From positions 310,001-374,000 of the forward strand of contig NZ_JAFEKF010000002.1 in the NCBI RefSeq assembly GCF_016888445.1: DNA of 64,000 nucleotides, written 5' to 3'. This document shows positions 1 to 8,641 of the stretch, one piece after another. The notes below the pieces were generated by a model. That model did not search any database and was not told where the DNA came from. It saw only the letters and a program-made list of their open reading frames with translations. Made by a program: the position numbers and the translations under genes. Source of the stretch: Marinomonas ostreistagni. GTDB lineage: Bacteria > Pseudomonadota > Gammaproteobacteria > Pseudomonadales > Marinomonadaceae. Each line of letters starts with the position of its first letter. Positions within the stretch are counted from its first letter, which is position 1.

Positions 1-2
1 GT

Positions 3-1160
3 GAAATGCGTGATCATGTGCATCAAACAGAACAAAACTTTGCTGCGGTGCGTTTAGAGCTATATGAGCTACAAAAACTGTTTGTAAAAGAGATCACTTG
101 GACGCTCGGTATTATGCTCACCATCGCCGTTGGCTTTGGTGTCGGTATGATTACCTTTATCGCCGTAAGCGTGTCTCACCGTATTGGTATTGTCGCGGGG
201 CAGTTGCACAACATCGCTGAAGGCTCAGCCAATCTTGGTCAGCGCTTAGATATAAAAGGGCAAGATGAAGTAGCGGCTTTAAGTGCCAGCTTTAATCGCT
301 TTGTCGGCAAATTACAGGACGAGTTCACCGGTATCCAAAGTGTTAGCGATGAGCTTTATAGCACCACCCAAGCGAATGCCGCATTGACCTCTACCGCCCG
401 TGAGAACGCCAGCCAGCAGCATGCAGAATCGTCTCAGGCCGCCGTGGCTGCTCAGCAAATGGCAGCTACCGCGCAGGAAATGGCGATCAATATTGAAGAT
501 ACCGCACGTCAAACCGAAGTCATGCAAGGCGCCGTCTCAGAAGGTCATACGGTTGTTCAAGCCACACGCCAATCGATCGAAGACCTGAATAAAGTCATCC
601 TTGAATCGGGCGAGTCGGTTGGTTATGTCAGCGAGCAAAGTGGACGCATTGACTCGGTCGTCGATGTGATTCGTGATATTGCCGAACAGACTAACTTATT
701 AGCGCTAAATGCGGCCATCGAAGCGGCACGAGCGGGTGAGAGTGGCCGCGGCTTTGCCGTTGTGGCTGATGAAGTGCGAGGTCTTGCGCAGCGAACCCGT
801 GGTTCCACCGAAGAGATTCAGGAGCTAGTAGAAGGCTTACGTACCCGTGTGCAGAATGCTGTGGCGCTCATGGAGCAAAGCAATGCCTTCGCGCAAAAGG
901 GCGTCGAAAGCACATCGGCCGCAGAACAGGCGCTAGAAAAAATTCATCATGCGGTGGATGGTATTGTTTCTATGAGCGCTCAGATTGCAGCGGGCTCTAC
1001 CGAGCAAGCGCAAACTGCTGATGTCATGGGCCAAAACATCGCCGCTATCTCTGAGCTGGCAGATTCAACCTTAGACACCATTAATCAAGTGGATCAAGAG
1101 GGTGAGCGCTTGGCACAGAAGTCGTCTCAGCTATCAGGCATCGTACACCGCTATATCTAG
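3..1160 (+). CDS. Methyl-accepting chemotaxis protein, C-terminal part (5' truncated by window edge)
   Basis: The reading frame is open at the left edge, so the N-terminal sensor is missing and the ATG at 6 is probably internal. What remains is a transmembrane helix (about residues 33-57 counted from that ATG), a HAMP linker (about 58-112) and the long helical signalling domain. The hairpin tip EQTNLLALNAAIEAARAGE at about 226-244 is the near-invariant contact site for CheA and CheW. Alanine/glutamine-rich heptads flank it, as expected for methylation helices. There is no C-terminal CheR-docking pentapeptide; the protein ends HRYI. It would sit in the inner membrane and pass ligand signals to the flagellar motor. 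The ligand cannot be inferred. A strong hairpin terminator follows the stop. Confidence 0.95.
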   Translation, partial: EMRDHVHQTEQNFAAVRLELYELQKLFVKEITWTLGIMLTIAVGFGVGMITFIAVSVSHRIGIVAGQLHNIAEGSANLGQRLDIKGQDEVAALSASFNRFVGKLQDEFTGIQSVSDELYSTTQANAALTSTARENASQQHAESSQAAVAAQQMAATAQEMAINIEDTARQTEVMQGAVSEGHTVVQATRQSIEDLNKVILESGESVGYVSEQSGRIDSVVDVIRDIAEQTNLLALNAAIEAARAGESGRGFAVVADEVRGLAQRTRGSTEEIQELVEGLRTRVQNAVALMEQSNAFAQKGVESTSAAEQALEKIHHAVDGIVSMSAQIAAGSTEQAQTADVMGQNIAAISELADSTLDTINQVDQEGERLAQKSSQLSGIVHRYI

Positions 1161-1172
1161 ATCATCAGACAT

Positions 1173-1212
1173 AAAAAAGGGGCGCTATCCAAAGATAGCG
1201 CCCCTTTTTATT
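1173..1212. terminator. Bidirectional rho-independent terminator between MCP and cold-shock gene
   Basis: An 11-bp perfect stem (GGGGCGCTATC at 1179-1189, GATAGCGCCCC at 1194-1204) with a CAAA loop has an A-run on its left and a T-run on its right. It can therefore end transcripts from both the receptor gene (+) and the convergent cold-shock gene (-). Confidence 0.9.
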
Positions 1213-1231
1213 GAGCGACTTTAATGAAAAA

Positions 1232-1441
1232 TTAAAGTGCTACGATGTTCTCAGCTTGTGGGCCTTTTTGGCCTTGAGTAACAACGAATTCTACTTTCTG
1301 GCCTTCAGCAAGAGTTTTGAAGCCTGAACCTTCGATGTTACGGAAGTGAGCGAATACGTCTGGGCCGTTTTCTTGTTGGATGAAACCGAAGCCTTTAGTT
1401 TCGTTGAACCATTTAACTGTACCAGTTGCTTTAGTAGACAT
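1232..1441 (-). CDS. Cold-shock domain protein, CspA family
   Basis: A 69-residue single OB-fold protein of the usual CspA length. It has RNP1 (KGFGFI, residues 17-22) and an RNP2-like DVFAHF (28-33), which bind single-stranded nucleic acid. CspA-type proteins act as cytoplasmic RNA chaperones or general nucleic-acid binders; whether this copy is cold-induced cannot be read from sequence. The start is preceded by an AGGA-type site. The 217-bp upstream gap would allow a long 5' leader, and a perfect 12-bp palindrome GCCCTTAAGGGC lies in it at 1473-1484, but I could not recognise a cold-box. The next gene upstream encodes a DUF1294 protein, a domain often fused to cold-shock domains. Confidence 0.96.
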   Translation of the reverse strand: MSTKATGTVKWFNETKGFGFIQQENGPDVFAHFRNIEGSGFKTLAEGQKVEFVVTQGQKGPQAENIVAL

Positions 1442-1658
1442 AATAAATATCCTGTAATTAAAAATAATAGATGCCCTTAAGGGCGGGTGTAGCGGAGAAA
1501 TGACAATATTTTAAATCTTACAAGACGAGGGACTACTTTTAATAACGCAACGTAACGAGGATGTAAAAACGCACACTTTCTAGCTGCTGTTTAATTTATA
1601 GACATTCGTTTACCCTGTCAAAGGTTATTTTGGTTTATTTTGTAAGTGTTTTGTATAT

Positions 1659-2060
1659 TCATAGCCAATACTGCCACGCCCCATAAATCCATGTGGCTAA
1701 CATAGCCACTCCTAAGACATTGCAAACGCGAAACATGCGCTTTTGCGTCTTATGGCGAAAGCGCTGTTGTGCGTAGATCGCGCCTAAAGCACCGCCCATG
1801 AGTGTGAACAAGAGTAAGACGCGTTCGGGGATACGCTGTTTGTTTTTACGTTGTGATTGGCGTTTATCAAACCAATAAAGCATCGGCACTACGATGAGGT
1901 TCTGCACGAGTAAACTCAGTAGTAAACCCAAGTGCCAGAGAGTAAGCGGGCTTCGCTCAAGCAAGGTGGTGTACTGCTGCAACGCGAATAAAGTCGCTGA
2001 GGTGAACAGTAGGTTGCCAGTAAGTGGTAGGCAAAACCATTTTACATAGATAGAGCGCAT
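1659..2060 (-). CDS. DUF1294 membrane protein
   Basis: A 133-residue protein with about four hydrophobic helices. The DUF1294 signature is visible: a YWFDKRQSQR loop, then RIPERVLLLFTLMGGALGA, then the RFRHKTQKRMF motif (about residues 62-112). The family's function is unknown. Many homologues carry an N-terminal cold-shock domain, whereas here a stand-alone cold-shock gene lies just downstream on the same strand. Its start lies 6 bp after the stop of the upstream diguanylate cyclase gene and has no strong ribosome site of its own, so it is probably translated by coupling. Confidence 0.85.
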   Translation of the reverse strand: MRSIYVKWFCLPLTGNLLFTSATLFALQQYTTLLERSPLTLWHLGLLLSLLVQNLIVVPMLYWFDKRQSQRKNKQRIPERVLLLFTLMGGALGAIYAQQRFRHKTQKRMFRVCNVLGVAMLATWIYGAWQYWL

Positions 2061-2066
2061 CGTAGA

Positions 2067-3758
2067 TTAGAGTGTAACTTCGTTGGTGAGCGTGGAGGTG
2101 ACGCGGTTACGCCCTTGGCTCTTGGCATGGTACAAGCGTTTGTCGGCGAGCTTAAGCATCTGTCCGATATTTTGCGTTTCGTCACTGTGTGCCACACCGA
2201 AGCTTGCGGTCACCTGAATGGTTTGTTCTTCCACGCATAATACCGAGGCTTCGATGGCCGATCTTAAGCGCTCGGTCAGAGCACGCACTTCATAATGATT
2301 CATCTCAGAGACCAGTAGCACCATTTCTTCACCACCCCAGCGGGCGATGGCATCTTTTTCACTGACCGAGTTACGTAGAATTTGCGCGACCTTTTTAAGC
2401 ACTAAGTCGCCGACATTGTGACCGTAGTTGTCATTGATAGACTTAAAGTGATCAATGTCCAGCATGATAAGACTGAGCAAATGATGGTTTTGCTTGGCGT
2501 GCTGTACCAGCTTACTGGCGGCCATTTCAAAGGAGCGACGGTTAAGCAATTGCGTGAGCGGATCACTGCTGGCAAGAAACTTCGCTGTGACACGATCAGA
2601 CTCGATGTCCTTAAGGCGGGTGGCAATAATCGTCGCCAAGATAATCGCTTCCAGAAACACGCCGATCTCCGCGCCGCGATAACCCCAGAAGGTATAAGGA
2701 ATAATGCCGCACACGGACACCGTCGAGGTAAATAAACCAAACATGCTACACAGTACCGCAACCAAAAAGTAGCGCGCTTCGGGCACCTTTCCAGCGTTAT
2801 AAATTCCGACCGCGATCATCAAGCATGAAGTAATGGCTAAGAAGCCAAAGGACACAATCGAGCTGGCAATGTGCAATTGCGCCAAGGTGAAGATCGACAT
2901 ACACAGTAAACTGACCGCGGCGTAAACCTTGATGACATTTAAAAGATTGGGCATACGCTCACGCAAGCGCAAGAAGTTACTCATGAACGCTAAGCCACAG
3001 ACACCGTGCACGACCATAATAAATATGGTGCTGTAGTTTTGAAACGTAGGCGAATTGGGGTACAGCCAAGCATAAGCGTAACCATTATAGCCGATGTTCA
3101 TAACCACAAAGCTCGACATATAGGCAGCATAGTAGAGTGCATACGCTTGCTTAAAGATAATAAACAGCACAATGCTAAAGCCAGTCAGCGCCAGTAACGT
3201 GCCGTAAAGCAGGCCAGAGGCAAGATAGTTTTTCGGCTCTTGGCTTTGAAATTGCTCTAGACTTTCTAACTCGATAGGCATCGCCAAGGGGTCGTGGGTA
3301 CGCGCTTTGATCAACACATAACTTCGCCCAGGCGGGACATGCAGATGGAAAACGAAGCCTTTGGTGGGTAACAAATGTTTATCGGCCGGAGCCGCATCTC
3401 CCGTGTACCATTCTTGTATCAGCCCGCTCCCATCAAGATGGTAAACGTTTAATTGCTCAATCCAGGTTTGCCCAGCCGTGAGGCGTCGATCGAGAACTTC
3501 TGATGTGGGGTTATTGATCGCGACTTGAACCCAAGTCGTACGATTACTGATACCAAAGGTAAGAAACGGATGACTGGCTTCGGTAAATTGTAGGCTTTTG
3601 AAGCGCTGGCGTGCTTGCGGCCAGTCGATTACGTCATCGGTATACTCTTGAAAGTAACCAATGGATTCAATCAAAGAAGTAGGTGGTGTTGGCTTAGCAG
3701 AGGCGACACTGACGCTTAACAAAAAAGCTAATGAAAGTAGAAAACAGCGAATCATCAT
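2067..3758 (-). CDS. Diguanylate cyclase with 7TMR-DISM sensor
   Basis: About 563 residues. A signal peptide (residues 1-22) leads into a periplasmic 7TMR-DISMED2-like jelly-roll domain (to about 175). Seven transmembrane helices follow (about 180-385) and then a cytoplasmic GGDEF domain. The active-site motif is GGEEM at about 470, a conservative variant with Met in the last position. The substrate-contact run DIDHFKSINDNYGH is intact, so c-di-GMP synthesis is plausible. No RxxD inhibitory site is present five residues before the motif. DISM sensors typically respond to small carbohydrate-like ligands, but this one is not identifiable. The start is placed at the ATG at 3758; an in-frame GTG lies two codons upstream. 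Confidence 0.93.
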   Translation of the reverse strand: MMIRCFLLSLAFLLSVSVASAKPTPPTSLIESIGYFQEYTDDVIDWPQARQRFKSLQFTEASHPFLTFGISNRTTWVQVAINNPTSEVLDRRLTAGQTWIEQLNVYHLDGSGLIQEWYTGDAAPADKHLLPTKGFVFHLHVPPGRSYVLIKARTHDPLAMPIELESLEQFQSQEPKNYLASGLLYGTLLALTGFSIVLFIIFKQAYALYYAAYMSSFVVMNIGYNGYAYAWLYPNSPTFQNYSTIFIMVVHGVCGLAFMSNFLRLRERMPNLLNVIKVYAAVSLLCMSIFTLAQLHIASSIVSFGFLAITSCLMIAVGIYNAGKVPEARYFLVAVLCSMFGLFTSTVSVCGIIPYTFWGYRGAEIGVFLEAIILATIIATRLKDIESDRVTAKFLASSDPLTQLLNRRSFEMAASKLVQHAKQNHHLLSLIMLDIDHFKSINDNYGHNVGDLVLKKVAQILRNSVSEKDAIARWGGEEMVLLVSEMNHYEVRALTERLRSAIEASVLCVEEQTIQVTASFGVAHSDETQNIGQMLKLADKRLYHAKSQGRNRVTSTLTNEVTL

Positions 3759-3892
3759 GTGCACGTCGACAAAGTTTGCCCCTTATAAGGCCGAGTCAGC
3801 CATCGCAGTGAAAATAGCGTAATTTGGTGTGTGTTCCAAGATGAAAAGCACCGATGGCTGACAAATCTCGTATTTTTAATACTTTTCGCGGG

Positions 3893-4936
3893 TTAAGTTG
3901 TACTTTCTACCCCCGCTAAGCGGCGTGTCATCGTGCCGGCCGTTACACGCTGACAGCCGCTGGTATTTTGCCCAGCCCATAATGGAGAAAAGTCTCCTGA
4001 GCCAGTCGCTTCAGCGGCTTTGCGTAATGGCGTCATAGCATCACTGGCTAATGGAAATGGCGGTGCTTCAGCGCTCATGGGCCCAAGTTCACGCATTAAG
4101 CGGTTAACGATGCCGCGTGCAGGCCCGCCGCTAAATAAATTGGTCAGTGCTGTATGTTGCGCGTTTTCGCTTTGCAAAGCAGAGCGGTGCACATCGGAGG
4201 TGTTGGCTTCATCGCACAGCAGATACGAAGTGCCGATTTGAGCGCCGGCGGCACCAAGCGCCATAACCGCTTGCACACCTTGCGCGTCGGCAATGCCGCC
4301 AGCTGCAATGACAGGGGCAGAAACCGCCGCCACGATTTGTGGTACTAGGGCAAAAGTACCGACTTGAGTCGTAATGTCGTGACTTAAGAAAAAGCCGCGA
4401 TGGCCACCAGCCTCCACACCTTGAGCAATGATGGCAGCAACGCCATGTTGCTCAAGCCATAAAGCTTCATCGACGGTGGTGGCGGTCGCGATGATCTTGC
4501 CGCCCCAATCGCGTATTTGCGCCATCAGGGTTGGGGAAGGTAATCCAAAATGAAAGCTCACCACTGGGGGCTGAAAGCGCGCTAATACTTGCGCCATTTG
4601 TGCGTTATAAGGCGCACGTTTTGCTCCCCCTTGAATGTCAATCAGGTCGACGCCCAGCTCTTCATAATAAGGCAGTAATGCGGCACGCCAGCGCCCTTCG
4701 ACGGCGCTATTGCTTTCAGGCGGGGTATGGCAGAAAAAGTTAACGTTATAAGGCTTATCAGTGGCTTGAGTTAGAGCGGTCAGCTCACGCTCTAAAGACT
4801 CTGTGTCGAGCATGGCGCAGGGGAGCGATCCTAGACCGCCAGCATTAGAGACCGCTGCCGCCAATTTATGATCTTGTACGCCCGCCATCGGCGCCTGAAT
4901 AATCGGATACTCAATACCAAGCAATTCTTGAATCAT
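3893..4936 (-). CDS. Nitronate monooxygenase (2-nitropropane dioxygenase family)
   Basis: An FMN-dependent TIM-barrel enzyme of about 347 residues. It begins with the family hallmark YPIIQAPMAGVQD and contains the FMN-phosphate loop GGIADAQGV and the GAAGAQIGTSYL strand (about residues 212-240). The class oxidises alkyl nitronates such as propionate-3-nitronate to a carbonyl and nitrite, detoxifying nitro compounds. I chose the ATG at 4936, which has AGGTG about 6 bases upstream. A longer start at 4978 would add 14 polar residues and lacks a ribosome site. It is monocistronic, with unrelated genes on both sides. Confidence 0.9.
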   Translation of the reverse strand: MIQELLGIEYPIIQAPMAGVQDHKLAAAVSNAGGLGSLPCAMLDTESLERELTALTQATDKPYNVNFFCHTPPESNSAVEGRWRAALLPYYEELGVDLIDIQGGAKRAPYNAQMAQVLARFQPPVVSFHFGLPSPTLMAQIRDWGGKIIATATTVDEALWLEQHGVAAIIAQGVEAGGHRGFFLSHDITTQVGTFALVPQIVAAVSAPVIAAGGIADAQGVQAVMALGAAGAQIGTSYLLCDEANTSDVHRSALQSENAQHTALTNLFSGGPARGIVNRLMRELGPMSAEAPPFPLASDAMTPLRKAAEATGSGDFSPLWAGQNTSGCQRVTAGTMTRRLAGVESTT

Positions 4937-5181
4937 AGCGCACCTGTCACTCCATGGTTTGTGGCCACAGACTAGCATTGAATGATGACAGATTAAAATC
5001 GCTTTACTGGGCTTTTATTGACGTTTGGAAGGGTTGGCATAGCCTTTGCCATGACTTGAGGATAAAAGCCAAAAAACGCTCATAAAAGGTATTTTTGCAG
5101 ATTTTTGGTCATTATTGCTGCATTAGAAGGCATCTTTTTGCCGCTCTATGTGTGAAGCGCCAACAATAAAAAGGAGTTTGT

Positions 5182-6858
5182 ATGAGTACTATCTCTTCCC
5201 GCATGAACCTTGATCAATGGAATCGCATGGATAATAAAACCGCCACGGTACTAGAGTTTCACGAGCTCAAAGCGGAAGGTTTGATCGGCGAAAGTTCAGA
5301 TGCTTATCAAGAAACCCAATGGCGTAAAAACCTTGATGAACCGTATGCCCAAGACGAAAAACTACGTTTTTGGAGTGAGCGTACCAACACCCAATGGTGG
5401 GCGATGATGGAAGATGGCGCGGTCGGGCAGCAAGCGGCAGGGTACTTAGCGCAAATGACGACCGAAAAGCGCCAGACAGCCGCTGATTATCTGGCCAGTT
5501 TTCATGATTTATCCAATGCCTTACAAACAGAGCTGTCCGAGATGGGGGGTTCTGCTGATCTCGATCAGTTGCTTGATAATGCCGCGGCAGGGCGAGCAGC
5601 GACCCTGAACGCCGATGGTTCGAGCGTGGAATTTGCCGAGCAAATTGAGCAGTTTTGGCAATCGAATCAAACCGAGATCAGTGATGTTGAAGCTCAATAT
5701 AACGACCTAAAAGCCTTCCCGAAACACCTGTCTGAGTGGCTTGATGAAAAGCAAATTGAGCGTTCAGCGGACCTCGATGCGATGGTCGAAAAGCACCGTT
5801 ACAGCGGTTTAAACGGCCTTCGAGAACACAGTGATGCATTGTTAGGAAGCTTTCGCTTCAATATCCGCGATGATCAAGGGGCACAAATGATGGTGCCCAG
5901 TGAACTTGGCAGCATCAGCCAAAAAGACAACTTTTCAATGTTCGACTCGTTAGTCTTTTCCTTTCCTGTGCATGAAGACTACACCGAGCGTCGCATCGAA
6001 ATGGCGCTACTGATGGGTAACGCAGGCGCTATGAAAAATGCTCTAGCGACCGGTATGATGCAGCGTGAACAGCAAAATCTGCTCTCGAAATACAGCAATA
6101 TTTACTCAACACTATCGGCAAATATCAGCGCGCAAATGCAAGCTATTGAGCCAAGCCTGTCATTACAGGATATTTTGGATAACCTCAAAGCAGGTAAAGA
6201 CCCTGCGATGTTGGCAGGGGATAACTTGCACCCACAAGCTGACAAAATTAACGACCTTGTTAATAAATTTGCTGGATTAATCGACGCTGTGCGAACCCAG
6301 CAACAGCAATTTGAAAGCGCACCTAAGACAGTGCAAGACTGGCTGGCAGAGGGGGAGAACAGTCAAATGCTCGACCAAATGGTGTATAACCAATTTGGCC
6401 TAGAGCCTTGGGAATCAGGCAGCAACAGCCGTATGTTTCGAGACTCTGCCAGTGCTCCTGGGCTAAACTTCTTCATGCACCAAGGCGAAGAGTACCAACA
6501 GAAAATCATTGAAGAAGCCGTCGAACGTCGCGATCGACTAGAAAAAGAGCTATTTCGCTACACCGGCGGTGACAGTGCACTTGATCTTGAAACCGTGCTG
6601 CATAACTTTCGCTTTAACCAGCCTCTTGGCTTAATGGAAAATGGCGAGATACACGAGGCCAGTTACTCGCTCAAAAGCTTCGTCGAAGACAACATGGACG
6701 ACATTGCCAACCACATTGACTGGTCTTGGGTGCTTGGCGAGCAAGAAAACCTCACCATGATCGACTACCAATCATGGATGAGCTACGACCGCGCCGCCGA
6801 TATTGCCGACCCAGTGGTGGATTGGCTGCTAGAGAGTTTTCGTAAGAAGCAGGTGTGA
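5182..6858 (+). CDS. Uncharacterised 558-residue cytoplasmic protein
   Basis: A clear ribosome site (AAGGAG, 7 bases before the ATG) and normal codon use support a real gene. The protein is acidic, mostly helical by composition and rich in Trp, Gln and Asp. It has no signal peptide, transmembrane helix or metal motif, and I recognise no family. Two segments look alike: LLGSFRFNIRDDQG near residue 220 and VLHNFRFNQPLGLMENG near 472. They may mark a degenerate internal duplication. It stands alone between a nitronate monooxygenase gene (divergent) and a convergent cupin gene. A secreted effector or structural role is possible, but nothing in the sequence shows one. Confidence 0.85.
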   Translation: MSTISSRMNLDQWNRMDNKTATVLEFHELKAEGLIGESSDAYQETQWRKNLDEPYAQDEKLRFWSERTNTQWWAMMEDGAVGQQAAGYLAQMTTEKRQTAADYLASFHDLSNALQTELSEMGGSADLDQLLDNAAAGRAATLNADGSSVEFAEQIEQFWQSNQTEISDVEAQYNDLKAFPKHLSEWLDEKQIERSADLDAMVEKHRYSGLNGLREHSDALLGSFRFNIRDDQGAQMMVPSELGSISQKDNFSMFDSLVFSFPVHEDYTERRIEMALLMGNAGAMKNALATGMMQREQQNLLSKYSNIYSTLSANISAQMQAIEPSLSLQDILDNLKAGKDPAMLAGDNLHPQADKINDLVNKFAGLIDAVRTQQQQFESAPKTVQDWLAEGENSQMLDQMVYNQFGLEPWESGSNSRMFRDSASAPGLNFFMHQGEEYQQKIIEEAVERRDRLEKELFRYTGGDSALDLETVLHNFRFNQPLGLMENGEIHEASYSLKSFVEDNMDDIANHIDWSWVLGEQENLTMIDYQSWMSYDRAADIADPVVDWLLESFRKKQV

Positions 6859-6896
6859 GGAGGTGGTCATGCTTTAAAATGAAAAGCGCGACGAGC

Positions 6897-7262
6897 CTAT
6901 AGCACTGTCCCTTCTGGAAGGGTGACAAAAATCGAGTGGCGGATTTCGTTGTTCAATGCTTTAGAGCAGTGGCCTTCGCCTTCGGTGTCTTCTAGCAGTA
7001 GCACGTCACCGCCTTTGAATTGGCGGGTTTCACCGTTCGACACTTTAAATTCACAGCTGCCTTTGATGATAAACAACAACTGACGCTGTGGTGCTGGGTG
7101 CCATTTGAAATCGTAGTCGGCAGGGGTTTCACGAAAAATCATCTCACCCGCAGAAAAACGCTCCGACAACATACCGATTGGCCCGCCATCGCGGACAGCG
7201 ATATTTACTTCACCGAAATGGCTTTTGCCCTGATCGTCATTATAAATTCGAGTAAATTGCAT
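6897..7262 (-). CDS. Small cupin-domain protein
   Basis: A 121-residue single-domain cupin. The middle of the barrel shows WHPAPQRQLLFIIKGSCEF and FKGGDVLLLEDTEGEGH (about residues 55-100). The first conserved His (H56) and the final His (H98) are possible metal ligands, with Gln/Arg in the other usual ligand positions. Small cupins cover isomerases, dioxygenases and sensory barrels, so no reaction can be assigned. The start has AGGA about 10 bases upstream. It lies downstream of the urate-degradation genes on the same strand, but a 152-bp gap holding a repeat element separates it from them, so co-function is uncertain. Confidence 0.8.
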   Translation of the reverse strand: MQFTRIYNDDQGKSHFGEVNIAVRDGGPIGMLSERFSAGEMIFRETPADYDFKWHPAPQRQLLFIIKGSCEFKVSNGETRQFKGGDVLLLEDTEGEGHCSKALNNEIRHSIFVTLPEGTVL

Positions 7263-7284
7263 GGGAGATTCCTGTAAGTAATCC

Positions 7285-7353
7285 AGGGGTCAGATCCCTT
7301 AAATGTTCAATGGCTTAGTCTATGAGTGTTTTCGTTAAAGGGATCTGCCCCCT
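7285..7353. repeat. MITE-like inverted repeat, copy 1 (GGGGT/GCAGATCCCTT ends)
   Basis: Two 16-nt arms, AGGGGTCAGATCCCTT (7285-7300) and AAGGGATCTGCCCCCT (7338-7353), are inverted copies differing at one base. They enclose about 37 bases of AT-rich sequence. A second copy with the same asymmetry (one end GGGGT, the other GGGGG) sits at 60705-60768. Such ends resemble those linked to IS200-like/RAYT transposases, but no transposase is present here. Confidence 0.7.
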
Positions 7354-7414
7354 TATAGCTGCAGAGCCTGCTCCGGGAGCGAGGCGTTGTGCCCTAGCTC
7401 GTCAATCCAAAAAC

Positions 7415-8641
7415 CTATTTCAAACTCTGCAATGTATGGCTTAACACCGCTAAAGTCGCGACCACATCTTCGGTCATAATGGCTTCCGCCGGATGGTGGC
7501 TAATGCCTTTATCACAGCGCATAAACAGCATCGCCACAGGGCAAATATCTGCAATCGCCATGGCATCGTGTCCAGCACCAGAGAATAAGGTGTGTACGTC
7601 GATATTTTGCGCGGCGATGGCATCACGCAACACGCTTTGCAGCTTGGCATCACAATGCACGGCGTTGGCGCTGTGAGTTTGCTGATGTTCTAACGTTACG
7701 TTGCGTTTTGCGGCGATATTCGCCAAACGCTCCATGATATCGGCCAAAGCATCATCACGTTGTTGGTCGTGTTCGCTACGAATATCCAATGAGAAAACGG
7801 TTTTGCCAGAGATCACATTGACGCCATTTGGGCGGTTGCTGATCTGGCCCACAGTCGCCACCACGCCATGTTCTTTGGCAACGGTTTCCACCGCTAAAAT
7901 CATTTCACTGCTGGCTGCTAGTGCGTCTAGACGCATTGGCATTGGTACAGTGCCCGCATGACCGGCCATACCGGTAACGGTAAACTCAAAACGTTTAGCG
8001 CCAGCGATGGCACTGACCACACCTACGGGAAGGTTTTTCTCTTCTAAAACAGGGCCTTGCTCGATATGCAGCTCAAGGTAGCCTTTCAAATTGTCCGTAG
8101 AAATGGCCGCTTCAGACACTTTATCAAAGCTTAAACCGAAGTTTTCCAGCGCCTCGGCAAGGCTAATACCGTCATCGTCTTTTAGCTCGGCCCAGCTCGC
8201 GGGCCATTGACCGGTTAAGGCGCGGCTACCTAGCAGAGTTGAACCAAAGCGAGTGCCTTCTTCGTCACCAAAGCCCACGATATCCAAATGGAAAGGCAGA
8301 CGAATACCTTCTGCTTGGAAGGCTTCGATCAAGGTCACTGGCGCAACCACGCCAAGCATGCCATCGTATTTGCCACCGTTGGGTACCGTGTCTAAATGGC
8401 TGCCCATAATAAAACGCGGTGCGTTGGCATCTTCCGCCTCAAAGCGCCCCCACAGGTTGCCTGCTTGATCTTGCCAAGTTTGCATGCCTGCGGCTTCCAT
8501 CCAGCTACCTACCAATTGATTGGCTTCTTTATGTTGCTCCGTCAGGTAGCGTCGATCAAGGTATTCAGACGCTTGGCTAATCTTGCCAAGCGTCTCCAAG
8601 CGCTCCATGACGGCTTGGCCAAGGCGTTTGAAATCCATCAT
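7415..8641 (-). CDS. allC: Allantoate amidohydrolase (M20 family)
   Basis: A 408-residue M20/carbamoylase-fold metallohydrolase. The first metal site is seen as MGSHLDTVPNGGKYDG (about residues 79-94), the bridging Asp/Glu region as GFGDEEGTRFGS (about 123-134), and a later ligand in LELHIEQGP. GHAGTVPM marks the lid and dimerisation domain. The fold covers allantoate, ureidoglycolate and N-carbamoyl-amino-acid hydrolases. Its position, overlapping the PucG-type aminotransferase gene by ATGA (8638-8641), favours allantoate -> (S)-ureidoglycine + NH3 + CO2, because PucG uses ureidoglycine. It is the last gene of the leftward urate operon. Confidence 0.88.
   Translation of the reverse strand: MMDFKRLGQAVMERLETLGKISQASEYLDRRYLTEQHKEANQLVGSWMEAAGMQTWQDQAGNLWGRFEAEDANAPRFIMGSHLDTVPNGGKYDGMLGVVAPVTLIEAFQAEGIRLPFHLDIVGFGDEEGTRFGSTLLGSRALTGQWPASWAELKDDDGISLAEALENFGLSFDKVSEAAISTDNLKGYLELHIEQGPVLEEKNLPVGVVSAIAGAKRFEFTVTGMAGHAGTVPMPMRLDALAASSEMILAVETVAKEHGVVATVGQISNRPNGVNVISGKTVFSLDIRSEHDQQRDDALADIMERLANIAAKRNVTLEHQQTHSANAVHCDAKLQSVLRDAIAAQNIDVHTLFSGAGHDAMAIADICPVAMLFMRCDKGISHHPAEAIMTEDVVATLAVLSHTLQSLK

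Noticed and set aside
1473..1484. Cold-box or operator in the cold-shock gene leader
   Set aside because: GCCCTTAAGGGC is a perfect palindrome but does not match the cold-box sequence, and a 12-bp dyad alone is weak evidence.
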